Of a stretch of DNA of 64,000 nt, positions 27,601 through 35,667 are shown piece by piece (position 1 is the stretch's first letter; every line of letters begins with the position of its first letter). The notes under the pieces are model-generated. The model ran no database searches, was not told the origin of the DNA, and was given only the letters and a program-made list of their open reading frames with translations. The translations under genes and the position numbers were made by a program. The stretch is from Streptomyces sp. NBC_01244 (GTDB lineage: Bacteria > Actinomycetota > Actinomycetes > Streptomycetales > Streptomycetaceae), in contig NZ_CP108488.1 of assembly GCF_035987325.1 (NCBI RefSeq), positions 4,464,001 through 4,528,000 of the forward strand. Reading direction: 5' to 3'.

Positions 27601-27702
27601 TCAGCGCTGGCCCTGGTACAGCTTCTTCACGGCCAGGACGGAGAAGGCGAGGACGCCGACACAGACCAGGACCAGCAGGGAGGTGAAGACTGCCTCAAGC
27701 AC
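27601..27702 (-). CDS. 33-residue single-span membrane peptide
   Basis: Starts at GTG 27702, seven bases after GAGGAG, and encodes a hydrophobic helix (TSLLVLVCVGVLAFSVLAV) flanked by Glu at the N-terminus and KKLYQGQR at the C-terminus. I believe near-identical peptides occur in other streptomycetes at this place. That would support a real gene despite its size. Function unknown. It is upstream of the nitrobindin-like gene in the same direction (75 bp). Confidence 0.72.
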   Translation of the reverse strand: MLEAVFTSLLVLVCVGVLAFSVLAVKKLYQGQR

Positions 27703-27843
27703 GGGGTGCTCCTCGGAGTGTTAAGGGTGGCGTTACGGGGCCGGTCCCCAAGCCTACTGGCCTGCGGACCGGGGCACCGTGTGAGGTAGCCCGTACGACG
27801 CGCTCCCCCGTACCGCGCTCCCCCCGTACCGCGCTACCGCGCC

Positions 27844-28797
27844 CTAGCCGAGCAGCTGGTGCTGGAGGATCACCGTCTGGTGGAAGGGCACGCTCGCCAC
27901 CTCGCCCTTGCGGGTCTGCAGGACGAGGGCCTGGATGTCGCCGGACTGGATGCAGCCCAGCTTCGTCTGCTCGTCGCCCGTGGGCTTGGGCTCCCGGTAG
28001 AGGATGACGTCGCTGGTGTTGCCCTGCGTGCTGTACCCGGAGGTCCGGGCTCCCAGCGGGTGCCGCTGCGAGGACTTGGCATTGCGCCAGACCGTGTCGG
28101 GCTCCAGCCTCGCGACGCCGCTGAGGCTGGTGTCGGCGCCGCAGCCCTTGAAGGCGACCAGGAAATCGGGCGCGTGGAAGCGCAGCAGGTAGACCCGGGT
28201 ACGGGTGCCGTCCGGGGTGGTCCACCCGCGCGCGACGACCTGACGCAGTCCTTCGTTCTCGAACTGCTCCTTCAGCTTCTCGCGGGCGGTGGCCTCGTAC
28301 TCCTCCAGGAATGTGTCAACTTTCACCACCCCGTCCTTCTCCAGTTTCAGCGTGGAGTCGGGCGCCGAGCCGGTGGGGGCCGGCAGGAGCAGTTCGGTGA
28401 GACCCGCGTAGTGGATGCCACCCGGGTTGTCCTCGGCGAACGGCAGGGCGGCGCCCGGCGGCAGCGTCGGCTTGGTCAGCGCCGGGAACGTCCAGCGGCC
28501 GTCGGCCTTGGTGGACAGGCCCGGGACGTCGGTGCGCTCCGGCTGGGTGACCCCGTACGCGACACCCGTGCCGACGGCGGCGAAGACGAGTACGGCGGCG
28601 GTCCAGCGCAGCGCGGCGAACAGCTTGCGGCGGTCCTTGGGCGCGGCCGGGACGTCCGGGGCCGCGAAGGGGTTGGCCGCGAGCGGGTCCGCGGCGAACG
28701 CGACGGCCGCGGCCGTCGCCTGCTCGTCCGCGGCGGGCCGCGGTGCGGAGTCCTCGAGGAGCTCCGGCACGGCTCCGGTGGTGTTCTGCTCGGTCAC
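27844..28797 (-). CDS. Membrane-anchored extracellular protein C of a three-paralogue operon
   Basis: The protein has 317 residues and an unrecognised family. A 56-residue hydrophilic Ala/Pro-rich cytosolic part is followed by one membrane helix (about 63-84, LRWTAAVLVFAAVGTGVAYGV) and a 230-residue outside domain. Two Cys (FKGCGAD, KLGCIQSGD) may form a disulfide. GDIQALVL near the end aligns with GDVMVTFR and GDIVLDIH of the two upstream proteins. The start is GTG 28797, overlapping the previous stop by 4 bp. It is the last gene of the operon. Confidence 0.85.
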   Translation of the reverse strand: MTEQNTTGAVPELLEDSAPRPAADEQATAAAVAFAADPLAANPFAAPDVPAAPKDRRKLFAALRWTAAVLVFAAVGTGVAYGVTQPERTDVPGLSTKADGRWTFPALTKPTLPPGAALPFAEDNPGGIHYAGLTELLLPAPTGSAPDSTLKLEKDGVVKVDTFLEEYEATAREKLKEQFENEGLRQVVARGWTTPDGTRTRVYLLRFHAPDFLVAFKGCGADTSLSGVARLEPDTVWRNAKSSQRHPLGARTSGYSTQGNTSDVILYREPKPTGDEQTKLGCIQSGDIQALVLQTRKGEVASVPFHQTVILQHQLLG

Positions 28798-29597
28798 GCG
28801 GACTCCCCGGGGGACTTCAGGTGGTTCATCTGGTTCTGGAAGAGCGCGACGGCAGCGGCGGTGGCGAAGGGCTTGGGCCCGTACGCGCGGAAGGTGACCA
28901 TCACGTCGCCCTCGACGGCCACGCAGTCGAGGGAGTCGATCTTTTCCTTCTTCTTCTCGCCGATCGCCTCCAGCGAGCACTTGGCGTCGGGGAACCCGTC
29001 CACCTTCGGCGCCTGGCGGCCGTCGCCCTGGAAGTCGAGGAACTTCTTGCTGACCTCCGAGAAGGCGCCCACGGCCTTCGGGTCGGCCTGCATGATGCGG
29101 ATCTCGGCGAACCAGCTGGTCCGCTCGTTCACGTAGCTGCGCCCCGCCAGTCCCTTGAGCTTCAGGTTGGCCAGCATCTTGTCGCGGTCCTTGCGCTGGG
29201 CGCTGGTCAGGCCGCTGCGGGTCTCCTTGAAGCCCTCGACCGCCTTCTCGCCGGAGACGAAGAAGTCGTTGCCGTCCTCTTCCAGGTCCGGACCCGGGAC
29301 GAATCCGGCCGGAATCGGCAGCAGTTTGCCCAGGAGGGCGTTCGCCGGCACGGAGCCGGGCGCTTCGCGCGTCGCGAGCTGCTCGCCGAGGGGGACCCAG
29401 TAGGCGGTGGGCGCCTCCCGGTCGGCGTCCGCGACGGCGGAGGACGCCCAGATCCCGCCGCCCACGAGCACCGCGGCGGCCACGCCGCCGGCGATCAGGG
29501 CGACCGCCTTGCGGTTGACCTTGCGCGCGGGCTTCGCGGGCGCCGGGGCCGGCGTCTCTTCCTGAGCCGCCGTCACGTCGTTCTGCGGCTCGGTCAC
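28794..29597 (-). CDS. Membrane-anchored extracellular protein B of the same operon
   Basis: The protein has 267 residues. It has a 32-residue cytosolic N-terminus, a membrane helix (about 33-55, VALIAGGVAAAVLVGGGIW) and a 210-residue extracellular domain with two Cys (DAKCSLE and SLDCVAVEGD) placed like the pair in protein C. The shared pattern of all three is an Arg, then a strand ending in RxxQ/RxxRF (here AEIRIMQAD), and a GD[IV] strand followed by a C-terminal helix. No enzyme motif found. It overlaps both neighbours by 4 bp. Confidence 0.85.
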   Translation of the reverse strand: MTEPQNDVTAAQEETPAPAPAKPARKVNRKAVALIAGGVAAAVLVGGGIWASSAVADADREAPTAYWVPLGEQLATREAPGSVPANALLGKLLPIPAGFVPGPDLEEDGNDFFVSGEKAVEGFKETRSGLTSAQRKDRDKMLANLKLKGLAGRSYVNERTSWFAEIRIMQADPKAVGAFSEVSKKFLDFQGDGRQAPKVDGFPDAKCSLEAIGEKKKEKIDSLDCVAVEGDVMVTFRAYGPKPFATAAAVALFQNQMNHLKSPGESA

Positions 29598-30400
29598 AGT
29601 CGCTCCAGCTGTCGCTTGGCCAGGTCCACGACATCGCCTTGGCTGACCTTGCCGCGGTTGTTCGTGTAGTGGATGTCGAGCACGATGTCGCCTCGCCGGG
29701 CAATGGCGCGGGCTCCGCGCATCGGGAGGTATCCCGCCTTCTCCTCGGCCTTGGAGTCCACCCAGACGCGCCCGAGGTCCGAAGGAAGACCCGGAATGAG
29801 AACGCCGCTGTTGCCCGCGTACTCCTCCTCGGGCATGTATGCGGACTGATGGGTCTGGTAGCTGTCCGCCCCGGAGCGTTCGTTGAACTGGATCAGCCGC
29901 ACGTGGACGAAGGTCGTGTCGTTCACCGCCCAGCTCACCGACGCGATGCGCCGGATGTTCTGTTCGGCGAGGTAGCTCAGCTGGCTGTCCGGCTTCTTGA
30001 AGAAGGTCGCGAAGTATTCGATGGGCTCGTAGCCCGCCGCCTCGACCTTCGCCCCGCCCGGCGCCTCGATCAGCAGCTTCGCGAGGTCGTCGTCCGTCTT
30101 GTGCCAGCGGTGCGCGTTGATCGTCTTGTGCGTGGTGGTGTCGTCGGGCGCGAGCGCCTTCGGCGCCACCAGGTCCGCCTGCGCCAGCGGCGCCAGCGGC
30201 GTCGGTTCGCGGTCGTACTGGATCGCGTAGCCGGTGATCGTGCCCGCCAGTACGCCGAGGACGACGGCGCCCGCGATCAGGAGGACGGTTCGGCCGCCGC
30301 GACGGCGTCGGGGACCGGCCTGAGCGGCGTCCGGAGTGCCCGGTTCCGGGTCACTCTCCGCCCCTTTCCGCTGCTCAGGGATGGTCTGTTCGTGTTCCAA
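29594..30400 (-). CDS. Membrane-anchored extracellular protein A, first gene of the operon
   Basis: The protein has 268 residues. It has a 38-residue charged N-terminus (PRRRRGGR), a membrane helix (about 39-60) and an extracellular domain with VHVRLIQFNERSGAD and a C-terminal GDIVLDIHYTNNRG...AKRQLERL segment that aligns with B and C. Cysteines are absent, unlike B and C. The operon order A-B-C has GTGA/ATGA overlaps, so the products are made in equal amounts and may work as one complex at the membrane. The upstream region (30401-30514) has no obvious known operator. Confidence 0.85.
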   Translation of the reverse strand: MEHEQTIPEQRKGAESDPEPGTPDAAQAGPRRRRGGRTVLLIAGAVVLGVLAGTITGYAIQYDREPTPLAPLAQADLVAPKALAPDDTTTHKTINAHRWHKTDDDLAKLLIEAPGGAKVEAAGYEPIEYFATFFKKPDSQLSYLAEQNIRRIASVSWAVNDTTFVHVRLIQFNERSGADSYQTHQSAYMPEEEYAGNSGVLIPGLPSDLGRVWVDSKAEEKAGYLPMRGARAIARRGDIVLDIHYTNNRGKVSQGDVVDLAKRQLERL

Positions 30401-30514
30401 GGGAGGTCCCCCCGCAGGGCTTCGATCGCGGGCCGATTGACCGCGTACAGAGAGGACACACTGCCTCGGGGGGATGTTGTACTCATACTTATTACGGTTT
30501 TATATCGAGCGGTT

Positions 30515-30778
30515 TCAATCCTCGCGACGCGGCTTTCCATCCAGTTCGTCCCACCACTCGTCGGACTTCCGGTCTCCCGAGGGGTCGTCCCACCAGCGGT
30601 CGTCCGGGCCGCGCCGGTTCGCGACCATCGCGGCGACGGGCGGAATGACCATGGCGACCACGCACAGCGCCACGGCCGCCTCGACGGACCACAGACGCAC
30701 GAAGGACCAGGCGGAGACGAAGAGGAACAGACATCCGCCCATGAGCAGGAAGTAGGCGCGCCGGCGCCGGGCGTACAT
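30515..30778 (-). CDS. DUF3099 small membrane protein
   Basis: The protein has 87 residues. It has a basic start (MYARRRRAYFLLMGGCLFLF), two membrane segments (about 9-27 and 32-52) and an acidic Trp-rich tail (DRWWDDPSG, DEWWDEL). This is the DUF3099 pattern. Role unknown. ATG 30778 has GGAGG upstream. Confidence 0.88.
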   Translation of the reverse strand: MYARRRRAYFLLMGGCLFLFVSAWSFVRLWSVEAAVALCVVAMVIPPVAAMVANRRGPDDRWWDDPSGDRKSDEWWDELDGKPRRED

Positions 30779-30838
30779 ACCTCCAGGGTAGAGCCGCCCC
30801 GCGCTAGCGGGGAGGCCCCGAACGGCCCGGAACGACAC

Positions 30839-30891
30839 GAAGGACCGCACCCCGATCCGATGGCGTCCAACCCCCGGGGGTGCGGCCCTTC
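30839..30891. terminator. Terminator after the DUF1416 gene
   Basis: GAAGGACCGCACCCC (30839-30853) pairs with GGGGTGCGGCCCTTC (30877-30891) with one mismatch. It lies downstream of DUF1416 on the minus strand. Confidence 0.82.
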
Positions 30892-30930
30892 GGCCGGTCA
30901 TGCGGTCATACGGTCACACAGGTGCGGTGC

Positions 30931-31221
30931 TCAGACCGCGATCGCCACGTCCGTGACGCCGCCGGACTCGACGACGACCACGGCGCGGTCCGCCTGGGCG
31001 CCGGGCACGAGGGCGCGCAGCGTCCAGGAGCCCTCGGCCGCGTAGAAGCGGAACTGGCCGGTGGCCGAGGTCGGGACCTCGGCGGTGAACTCGCCGGTCG
31101 AGTCCAGCAGACGGACGTAGCCGCTGATGGGCTCGCCGTCCTTGGTGACCTGGCCCTGGATGGCCGTCTCACCGGGCTTCAGCGTCGAGAGGTCGGGCCC
31201 GCCGATCTTTGCTCCACACAT
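30931..31221 (-). CDS. DUF1416 protein, partner of the rhodanese
   Basis: The protein has 96 residues, a prealbumin-like beta-sandwich (GQVTKDGEPISGYVRLLDSTGEFTAEVPT). It begins MCGAKIGG with a Cys conserved in the family. In actinobacteria it is nearly always immediately downstream of the thiosulfate sulfurtransferase, as here (101-bp gap), and is sometimes called SseC. A direct role in sulfane-sulfur transfer via Cys2 is plausible but unproven. Confidence 0.92.
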   Translation of the reverse strand: MCGAKIGGPDLSTLKPGETAIQGQVTKDGEPISGYVRLLDSTGEFTAEVPTSATGQFRFYAAEGSWTLRALVPGAQADRAVVVVESGGVTDVAIAV

Positions 31222-31322
31222 GTTCTCTGTCCTGTCCTAGAGAGGTATGACTACGGGCGTCGCATGCCCGGAATGCCTGTTTGTCCGGAACGCCGGGTAC
31301 CCGGACCGCTGCGCGCCTGGAA

Positions 31323-32168
31323 CTACTTGTTGGCGCCGAGCTCGATCGGCACGCCGACCAGCGAGCCGTACTCGGTCCACGAGCCGTCGTAGTTCTTGAC
31401 GTTCTCCTGGCCCAGGAGCTCGTGCAGCACGAACCAGGTGAGCGCGGAGCGCTCACCGATGCGGCAGTAGGCGATGGTGTCCTTCGCCAGGTCGACCTGC
31501 TCGGCCTGGTAGAGGGCCGTCAGCTCTTCGTCGGACTTGAAGGTGCCGTCGTCGTTGGCGTTCTTCGACCACGGGATGTTGCGGGCGCTCGGGATGTGAC
31601 CCGGGCGCTGCGACTGCTCCTGCGGGAGGTGCGCCGGCGCGAGCAGCTTGCCCGAGAACTCGTCGGGCGAGCGGACGTCGACCAGGTTCTTGGTGCCGAT
31701 CGCGGCGACCGCGTCGTCACGGAAGGCGCGGATCGAGGTGTCCTGGGCCTTGGCCTTGTACTCGGTGGCCGGGCGGCTGGGGACCTCGGTGCCGTCGACC
31801 AGGTCGCGGGAGTCGAGCTCCCACTTCTTGCGGCCGCCGTCGAGCAGGCGGACGTCCTGGTGGCCGTAGAGCTTGAAGTACCAGTAGGCGTAGGACGCGA
31901 ACCAGTTGTTGTTGCCGCCGTAGAGGACGACGGTGTCGTCGTTGGAGATGCCCTTGGCGGAGAGGAGCTTCTCGAAGCCCTCCTGGTCCACGAAGTCGCG
32001 GCGGACCGGGTCCTGGAGGTCGCTCTTCCAGTCGATCCGGACGGCGTTGGTGATGTGGTTCTTGTCGTACGCGGACGTGTCCTCGTCCACCTCGACGATG
32101 ACGACGTTCGCGTCGTTCAGGTGGGCCTCGACCCAGTCGGCGTCTACAAGGACGTCGCTGCGGCTCAT
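31323..32168 (-). CDS. Thiosulfate sulfurtransferase (rhodanese)
   Basis: Transfers sulfane sulfur from thiosulfate to cyanide or a thiol. The protein has 281 residues and two rhodanese domains: the inactive N-terminal one begins VLVDADWVEAHLN, and the catalytic one has Cys235 in YCRIGERS, the active-site loop CRxGxR(S/T). Homologues are named sseA or cysA. The gene is preceded by a conserved-type leader peptide (32346-32435) and followed by DUF1416, so the unit is probably controlled by sulfur or cysteine supply. Confidence 0.95.
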   Translation of the reverse strand: MSRSDVLVDADWVEAHLNDANVVIVEVDEDTSAYDKNHITNAVRIDWKSDLQDPVRRDFVDQEGFEKLLSAKGISNDDTVVLYGGNNNWFASYAYWYFKLYGHQDVRLLDGGRKKWELDSRDLVDGTEVPSRPATEYKAKAQDTSIRAFRDDAVAAIGTKNLVDVRSPDEFSGKLLAPAHLPQEQSQRPGHIPSARNIPWSKNANDDGTFKSDEELTALYQAEQVDLAKDTIAYCRIGERSALTWFVLHELLGQENVKNYDGSWTEYGSLVGVPIELGANK

Positions 32169-32345
32169 GGTGTTCTCCTCCGGGGCAGTGTGCGGCGGGG
32201 TGGTGCTGGTGGTGCGGGGTGCGTGCGTCCGGGTGCGCTCGCGGGATCCTGTTGCGGGGAGGCTTCAGGAGGGCGCGGGGCAGAGGTGGTCACACGGGAA
32301 AGCGGAAGGCCGTCGTCCGGCTATGGAGCGGGATGCGCTCACACG

Positions 32346-32435
32346 TCACATGGATCGACAGAGCATGGCGGCGACGCGACACAGGTCTACTGCCCGTCGC
32401 TTCGTGAGGTCCGCCTGCTGATGCTTCATAGCCAT
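32346..32435 (-). CDS. Leader peptide (LCR type) of the rhodanese operon
   Basis: The peptide has 29 residues starting at ATG 32435 (or the second ATG two codons on). It carries the string KRRAVDLCRVAAMLCR and stops one Met after LCRS. Such RxVDLxRVxxxLCR peptides are recognised in actinobacteria upstream of sulfur-assimilation genes and probably act by cysteine-dependent attenuation. The stop lies 177 bp before the rhodanese start. I found no textbook terminator in the gap, so control could be Rho-dependent or translational. Confidence 0.8.
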   Translation of the reverse strand: MAMKHQQADLTKRRAVDLCRVAAMLCRSM

Positions 32436-32593
32436 GGATCGTAGGGACGAATCGGCCGCCCTGTCACCGCCGTGTCATATTTCGAGACGGGATCGTCCGC
32501 ATAGTGGGATCGGCGCTCTTTTGGATCTCCGGGCGCGGGGGGTGCGGAGCCCCCTACGGCCCTCCCATCTGCGGATCGGACCCACCCGTCTCA

Positions 32594-33307
32594 CTATCCG
32601 GCCAAAGCCAGATTCTTACCGCCCAGGGTGAGCACCACACCGGATTCGTCCGAGGTCAGCTCCGTCAGCCGGACCCCCGACGGCAGACCGCCGTCGATCC
32701 GCCGGTCGAAGTCGGTCTTCCTGCGGACCACGGCCTCGATCCCGGGGAGACCCTCACCCGGCACCTCGTCGGCGCGGACCCGGACGATCGTCGAGCCCTT
32801 CCCGTCGCCGGAGTCGACCAGCGAGACCGTCGACACCACGCTGCGGCTGAGGGTCCTGCCGAGGAACTCCACGCTCGCGGTCACCTTCAGCTTGCCCGGC
32901 GCCCCGCCGTAGGCGACCGTCACCCCGGGCTGGGCGGCCGCGGTCAGGTCGGCGTACGTGACGAGGGCCGATCCCTTGGCGGACCGTGCGGTGCCGCCGT
33001 CGTAATCGCCGTTCAGCTCCACGCCGCGGAAGGCGACCCGCAGCCGGGACAGGTGCGTCGTACGGCCGTCCGCGGTCGCCACGTCGACGCCGGCCACCTT
33101 CAGGTCGACCTGGTCGAGGTCCCGGGAGAGCAGCTGGGTCAGGAAGGGGAACCCGTGGACGTCCGCCTCCACTCCGGACAGCCCCTGCCTGGCCTGGATC
33201 CGGTCCGCCAGCCGGTCCTCGGCGTAGCCGGCGGCCCAGCGGTCCAGGCCGACGAACAGCCCACCGAGGACCACTCCGATGATCACAACGACACGCAGGA
33301 CACGCAC
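32594..33307 (-). CDS. LmeA-like (DUF2993) phospholipid-binding protein
   Basis: The protein has 237 residues. It has an N-terminal membrane anchor or signal (VRVLRVVVIIGVVLGGLFVG), then a tubular lipid-binding domain with RLADRIQARQGLSGVEADVHGFPFLTQLL, the DUF2993 hallmark. LmeA in mycobacteria contributes to lipomannan maturation. The role in Streptomyces is unknown. The GTG at 33307 with GGGGGG upstream is preferred to longer frames that start in Ser/Arg-rich nonsense. Confidence 0.9.
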   Translation of the reverse strand: MRVLRVVVIIGVVLGGLFVGLDRWAAGYAEDRLADRIQARQGLSGVEADVHGFPFLTQLLSRDLDQVDLKVAGVDVATADGRTTHLSRLRVAFRGVELNGDYDGGTARSAKGSALVTYADLTAAAQPGVTVAYGGAPGKLKVTASVEFLGRTLSRSVVSTVSLVDSGDGKGSTIVRVRADEVPGEGLPGIEAVVRRKTDFDRRIDGGLPSGVRLTELTSDESGVVLTLGGKNLALAG

Positions 33308-33448
33308 GTGCCCACCCCCCAGACGATTGGTACGTCGGCCCAGTGGACCATGACCGGCCGTGAGGGCGCTGTGAGTTGACGTGGGGCGGCGGTATGGCAA
33401 CGCCCGCCCCGGGGCGGGGCGGGCGCGCGGGAAGGGCGGGCGGGGGCC

Positions 33449-34870
33449 TCAGCCCACCACCCTGCCGATCAGGTAGACCGCCGGAGCGGCCGCGGCCAGC
33501 GGCAGCGCGACACCGGCCGTCATGTGGACGAACTTCGACGGGTAGTCGTACGCCGCCACGCGCAGCCCGATCAGCGCGCACACCCCGGCCGCCAGGCCGA
33601 TCAGCGCACCGCCCGCTCCGACGGACGTCAGCCCGCCCACGGCGATGCCCGCACCGGCCGCGGCGGCCAGCGAGACGCCGACCGAGGGCGCGGTGGGCAG
33701 CGGGAGCGCCCGGGCGAAGACGGCCACCGCCACGGCGGCGGCGCCCACGCTCACGGCGGCGGAGTCGGCCGCGAGGTAGCCCGCGCAGACGATGGCCAGC
33801 GCGGCCGAGGCCACCGAGGCCATCAGCCCGTACATCCGCTCGTCCGGCTCGGCGTGGCTGCGCAGCTGGAGCACCAGCGTCAGCAGCACCCAGGCACCGA
33901 GGGTGCCGATGATCGCGCCGGGGCCGTACGGCTCGTCCACCGCGAGCACGGCCACATCGGCGACGACCGCCCCGGCGAAGGCCAGGGCGATGCCCTGACG
34001 GGCCGGCCACATGCCGTTGAGCCGGAACCAGCCCGCCGCGGTGAGGCCCTGGAGGGCGATCAGGGGCGCGAGCAGCGCGTACTCGCTCAGCGCGGCGGAG
34101 GCGGCGATGACCAGCCCGAGAGCGGCCGTCAGTATGGCCGCCTGCGGACCGGGATCGATGATCGGAGAGCGGCCTTCGGCGCGGGCCTGGGCCGGGTCCA
34201 CGGCGCGCAGCGTGTTGCCGGCGAGGGTGGGCGGCGACCAGGCGGGCTCCTCCTCGGCCGCGCCGGTGGCCACCCCGGCGGCCGCCGCGTCGGCCACCGC
34301 CGGGTCCGCGGCGGGAGACCCGCCCGGGGCCTCGGCCGCCTGCTGCGGGAGGTACGGGTCGGACGGGCCGGGGTAGGCGGGCGGGTACGCCGTCTCCCCC
34401 CACGGCTGTGGGGACTCGCCCTGCCCGGCCGGCCCGGCCGGCCCGGCCGGCCCGGCCGGCCCGGCCGGCGGGGCCTGCTGCGCCGGCGCCTCGTCGCGGA
34501 ACCAGTGGTCCGGGGCCGCGGGCTGCGGGTAGGCCGGAGCGGCGTACGGATCCGCGTAGGGGTCCGCGTACGCCTGCTGCTGCCCCCACTCCTGCCCGGA
34601 GACGGGCGCCTGGGCCTGCGGCTGGGCCGGAGCCGGAGCCTGCGGCTCCTCGCGGAACCAGCCCTCGGGGGCGACCGGGTACTGCGCCGGTACGCCGTCC
34701 AGCGGCACCTGCACCGGCTGGTACGAGGTGTCCCACGTAGGGGACTGCCAGGTCTGGGTCCCGTAGGGATCCGGCTGCTGCAGTTGTTCCTGCTGTTGCT
34801 GCTGCTCCAGAAACTGCTGTTGCTGCTGCTGCTGTAGCTGTTGCTGCTGCTGTTCCTCAGGCGTGCTCAT
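33449..34870 (-). CDS. Poly-Gln multi-span membrane protein
   Basis: The protein has 473 residues. Residues 1-32 are almost pure Gln with Leu/Glu interruptions, and 33-215 are Pro/Ala/Gln-rich and disordered with a (PAG)n collagen-like run near 136-148. Residues 240-473 hold about nine or ten membrane segments. The segments contain YALLAPLIALQGLTAAGWFRLNG and a Leu/Ala/Gly-rich core with no transporter motif I recognise. It is divergent from nothing nearby and followed leftward by the LmeA-like gene. The poly-Gln tract is coded by CAG/CAA repeats. Confidence 0.82.
   Translation of the reverse strand: MSTPEEQQQQQLQQQQQQQFLEQQQQQEQLQQPDPYGTQTWQSPTWDTSYQPVQVPLDGVPAQYPVAPEGWFREEPQAPAPAQPQAQAPVSGQEWGQQQAYADPYADPYAAPAYPQPAAPDHWFRDEAPAQQAPPAGPAGPAGPAGPAGQGESPQPWGETAYPPAYPGPSDPYLPQQAAEAPGGSPAADPAVADAAAAGVATGAAEEEPAWSPPTLAGNTLRAVDPAQARAEGRSPIIDPGPQAAILTAALGLVIAASAALSEYALLAPLIALQGLTAAGWFRLNGMWPARQGIALAFAGAVVADVAVLAVDEPYGPGAIIGTLGAWVLLTLVLQLRSHAEPDERMYGLMASVASAALAIVCAGYLAADSAAVSVGAAAVAVAVFARALPLPTAPSVGVSLAAAAGAGIAVGGLTSVGAGGALIGLAAGVCALIGLRVAAYDYPSKFVHMTAGVALPLAAAAPAVYLIGRVVG
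34425..34472. repeat. Perfect 9-bp tandem repeat coding (PAG)n
   Basis: Five units of CCGGCCGGC type lie inside the disordered part of the membrane protein gene. A second simple tract of CTG/TTG triplets (34774-34858) codes the poly-Gln start. Confidence 0.9.
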
Positions 34871-34880
34871 GGGGCTCCGC

Positions 34881-35135
34881 TCACCCGCCCGCGAACGGCG
34901 GGAGCACCTCGACGGTGCCCCCCTCGGTCAGCTCGACGGAATCGTGCGGGCGCTTGCCCACGGGCTCTTCGTTCACGAGGAAGGAGCAGCGCAGCAGGAC
35001 CCGGGTCAGCTCCCCGGGGTGGCGTTCCCGCACGGTGTCGAGCGCCTCGGCCAGTGTCCGCGCCGAGTACGGCTCCTCCGCCGTCTTGGCCGCGGCCTTC
35101 GCCGCCGCCCAGTAGCGGATGGTTCCGGTTGCCAC
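34881..35135 (-). CDS. MoaD/ThiS-family sulfur carrier
   Basis: The protein has 84 residues with the ubiquitin-like fold, TIRYWAAAKAAAK start, FLVNEEPVG strand, and the C-terminal Gly-Gly that becomes a thiocarboxylate. In Streptomyces such stand-alone proteins serve molybdopterin or other sulfur transfers. The partner E1 enzyme is not in the window. It is divergent from glnR with about 400 bp between. Confidence 0.9.
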   Translation of the reverse strand: MATGTIRYWAAAKAAAKTAEEPYSARTLAEALDTVRERHPGELTRVLLRCSFLVNEEPVGKRPHDSVELTEGGTVEVLPPFAGG

Positions 35136-35349
35136 TGCACGCTCCTCTCGTCGGCGCTCTGCCGTCGGCCTCCATCATGAACCCTCGCGCCCCCGATCCC
35201 GGCGTGCCTCCGCGCGCCCCTCGTGCGCCCAGGCGGCCCCCACCGGGCCCACCGATCCGGTGAAACCGGCGCATATGCAGGTGGCGGGGGTGGTGGGAAC
35301 CACAGAAGTGGAACGCTCCGAAGCCTCGGCCCCGCCGGGGCGGGTGGGC

Positions 35350-35397
35350 TATTCTGCTGGCGAGAGGATCCGGGCAACGTAGCCCCCGGGTCCTTTT
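35350..35397 (+). promoter_or_regulatory. glnR leader: possible -10 box and terminator-like hairpin
   Basis: TATTCT at 35350-35355 is a possible -10 box. At 35365-35374 AGGATCCGGG pairs with CCCGGGTCCT at 35385-35394 (one U-G wobble), followed by TTTT. This is an intrinsic-terminator shape pointing toward glnR. No gene on the plus strand ends just before it, so it could be an attenuator or a 5'-end stability element. The moaD-like gene is on the other strand. Confidence 0.55.
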
Positions 35398-35535
35398 GTG
35401 CTTTCAGCACGTTGAACGGACCGAGAACAGTGGTATCCATCCGGACCTCAGGGCGCGGGGACCGGACGGACACAGGCAAGTCGTACGAAGCAGTGCCGCG
35501 AAAGTCCTCGACGGGACCGAGGAGGAACCGACGTG

Positions 35536-35667
35536 ATGGACCAGCGAACCGTCGTGCAAGTGCAGGTGCGGGCAGAGGTACAGGCGCACGCACCTGCGCA
35601 CGCACACCACCAGCACCACCAGAACCACCAGTACCACCGTCCGACCCGGGTGGGTGGTCGGGCATGA
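35536..35667 (+). CDS. Gln/His-rich upstream ORF coupled to glnR
   Basis: The ORF has 43 codons. It has a strong ribosome site GGAGGAA (35521-35527) eight bases before its ATG, better than any before glnR. The peptide contains 7 Gln and 8 His, mostly in [13 protein letters not shown] (residues 22-34). Its TGA overlaps the glnR ATG (ATGA), a classical coupling arrangement. Low-complexity composition could mean a non-functional peptide whose translation matters rather than its product. Confidence 0.65.
   Translation: MDQRTVVQVQVRAEVQAHAPAHAHHQHHQNHQYHRPTRVGGRA

Noticed and set aside
32754..34736. 660-codon minus-strand frame across two genes
   Set aside because: It overlaps two recognisable proteins in a different frame and is Gly/Arg-rich.
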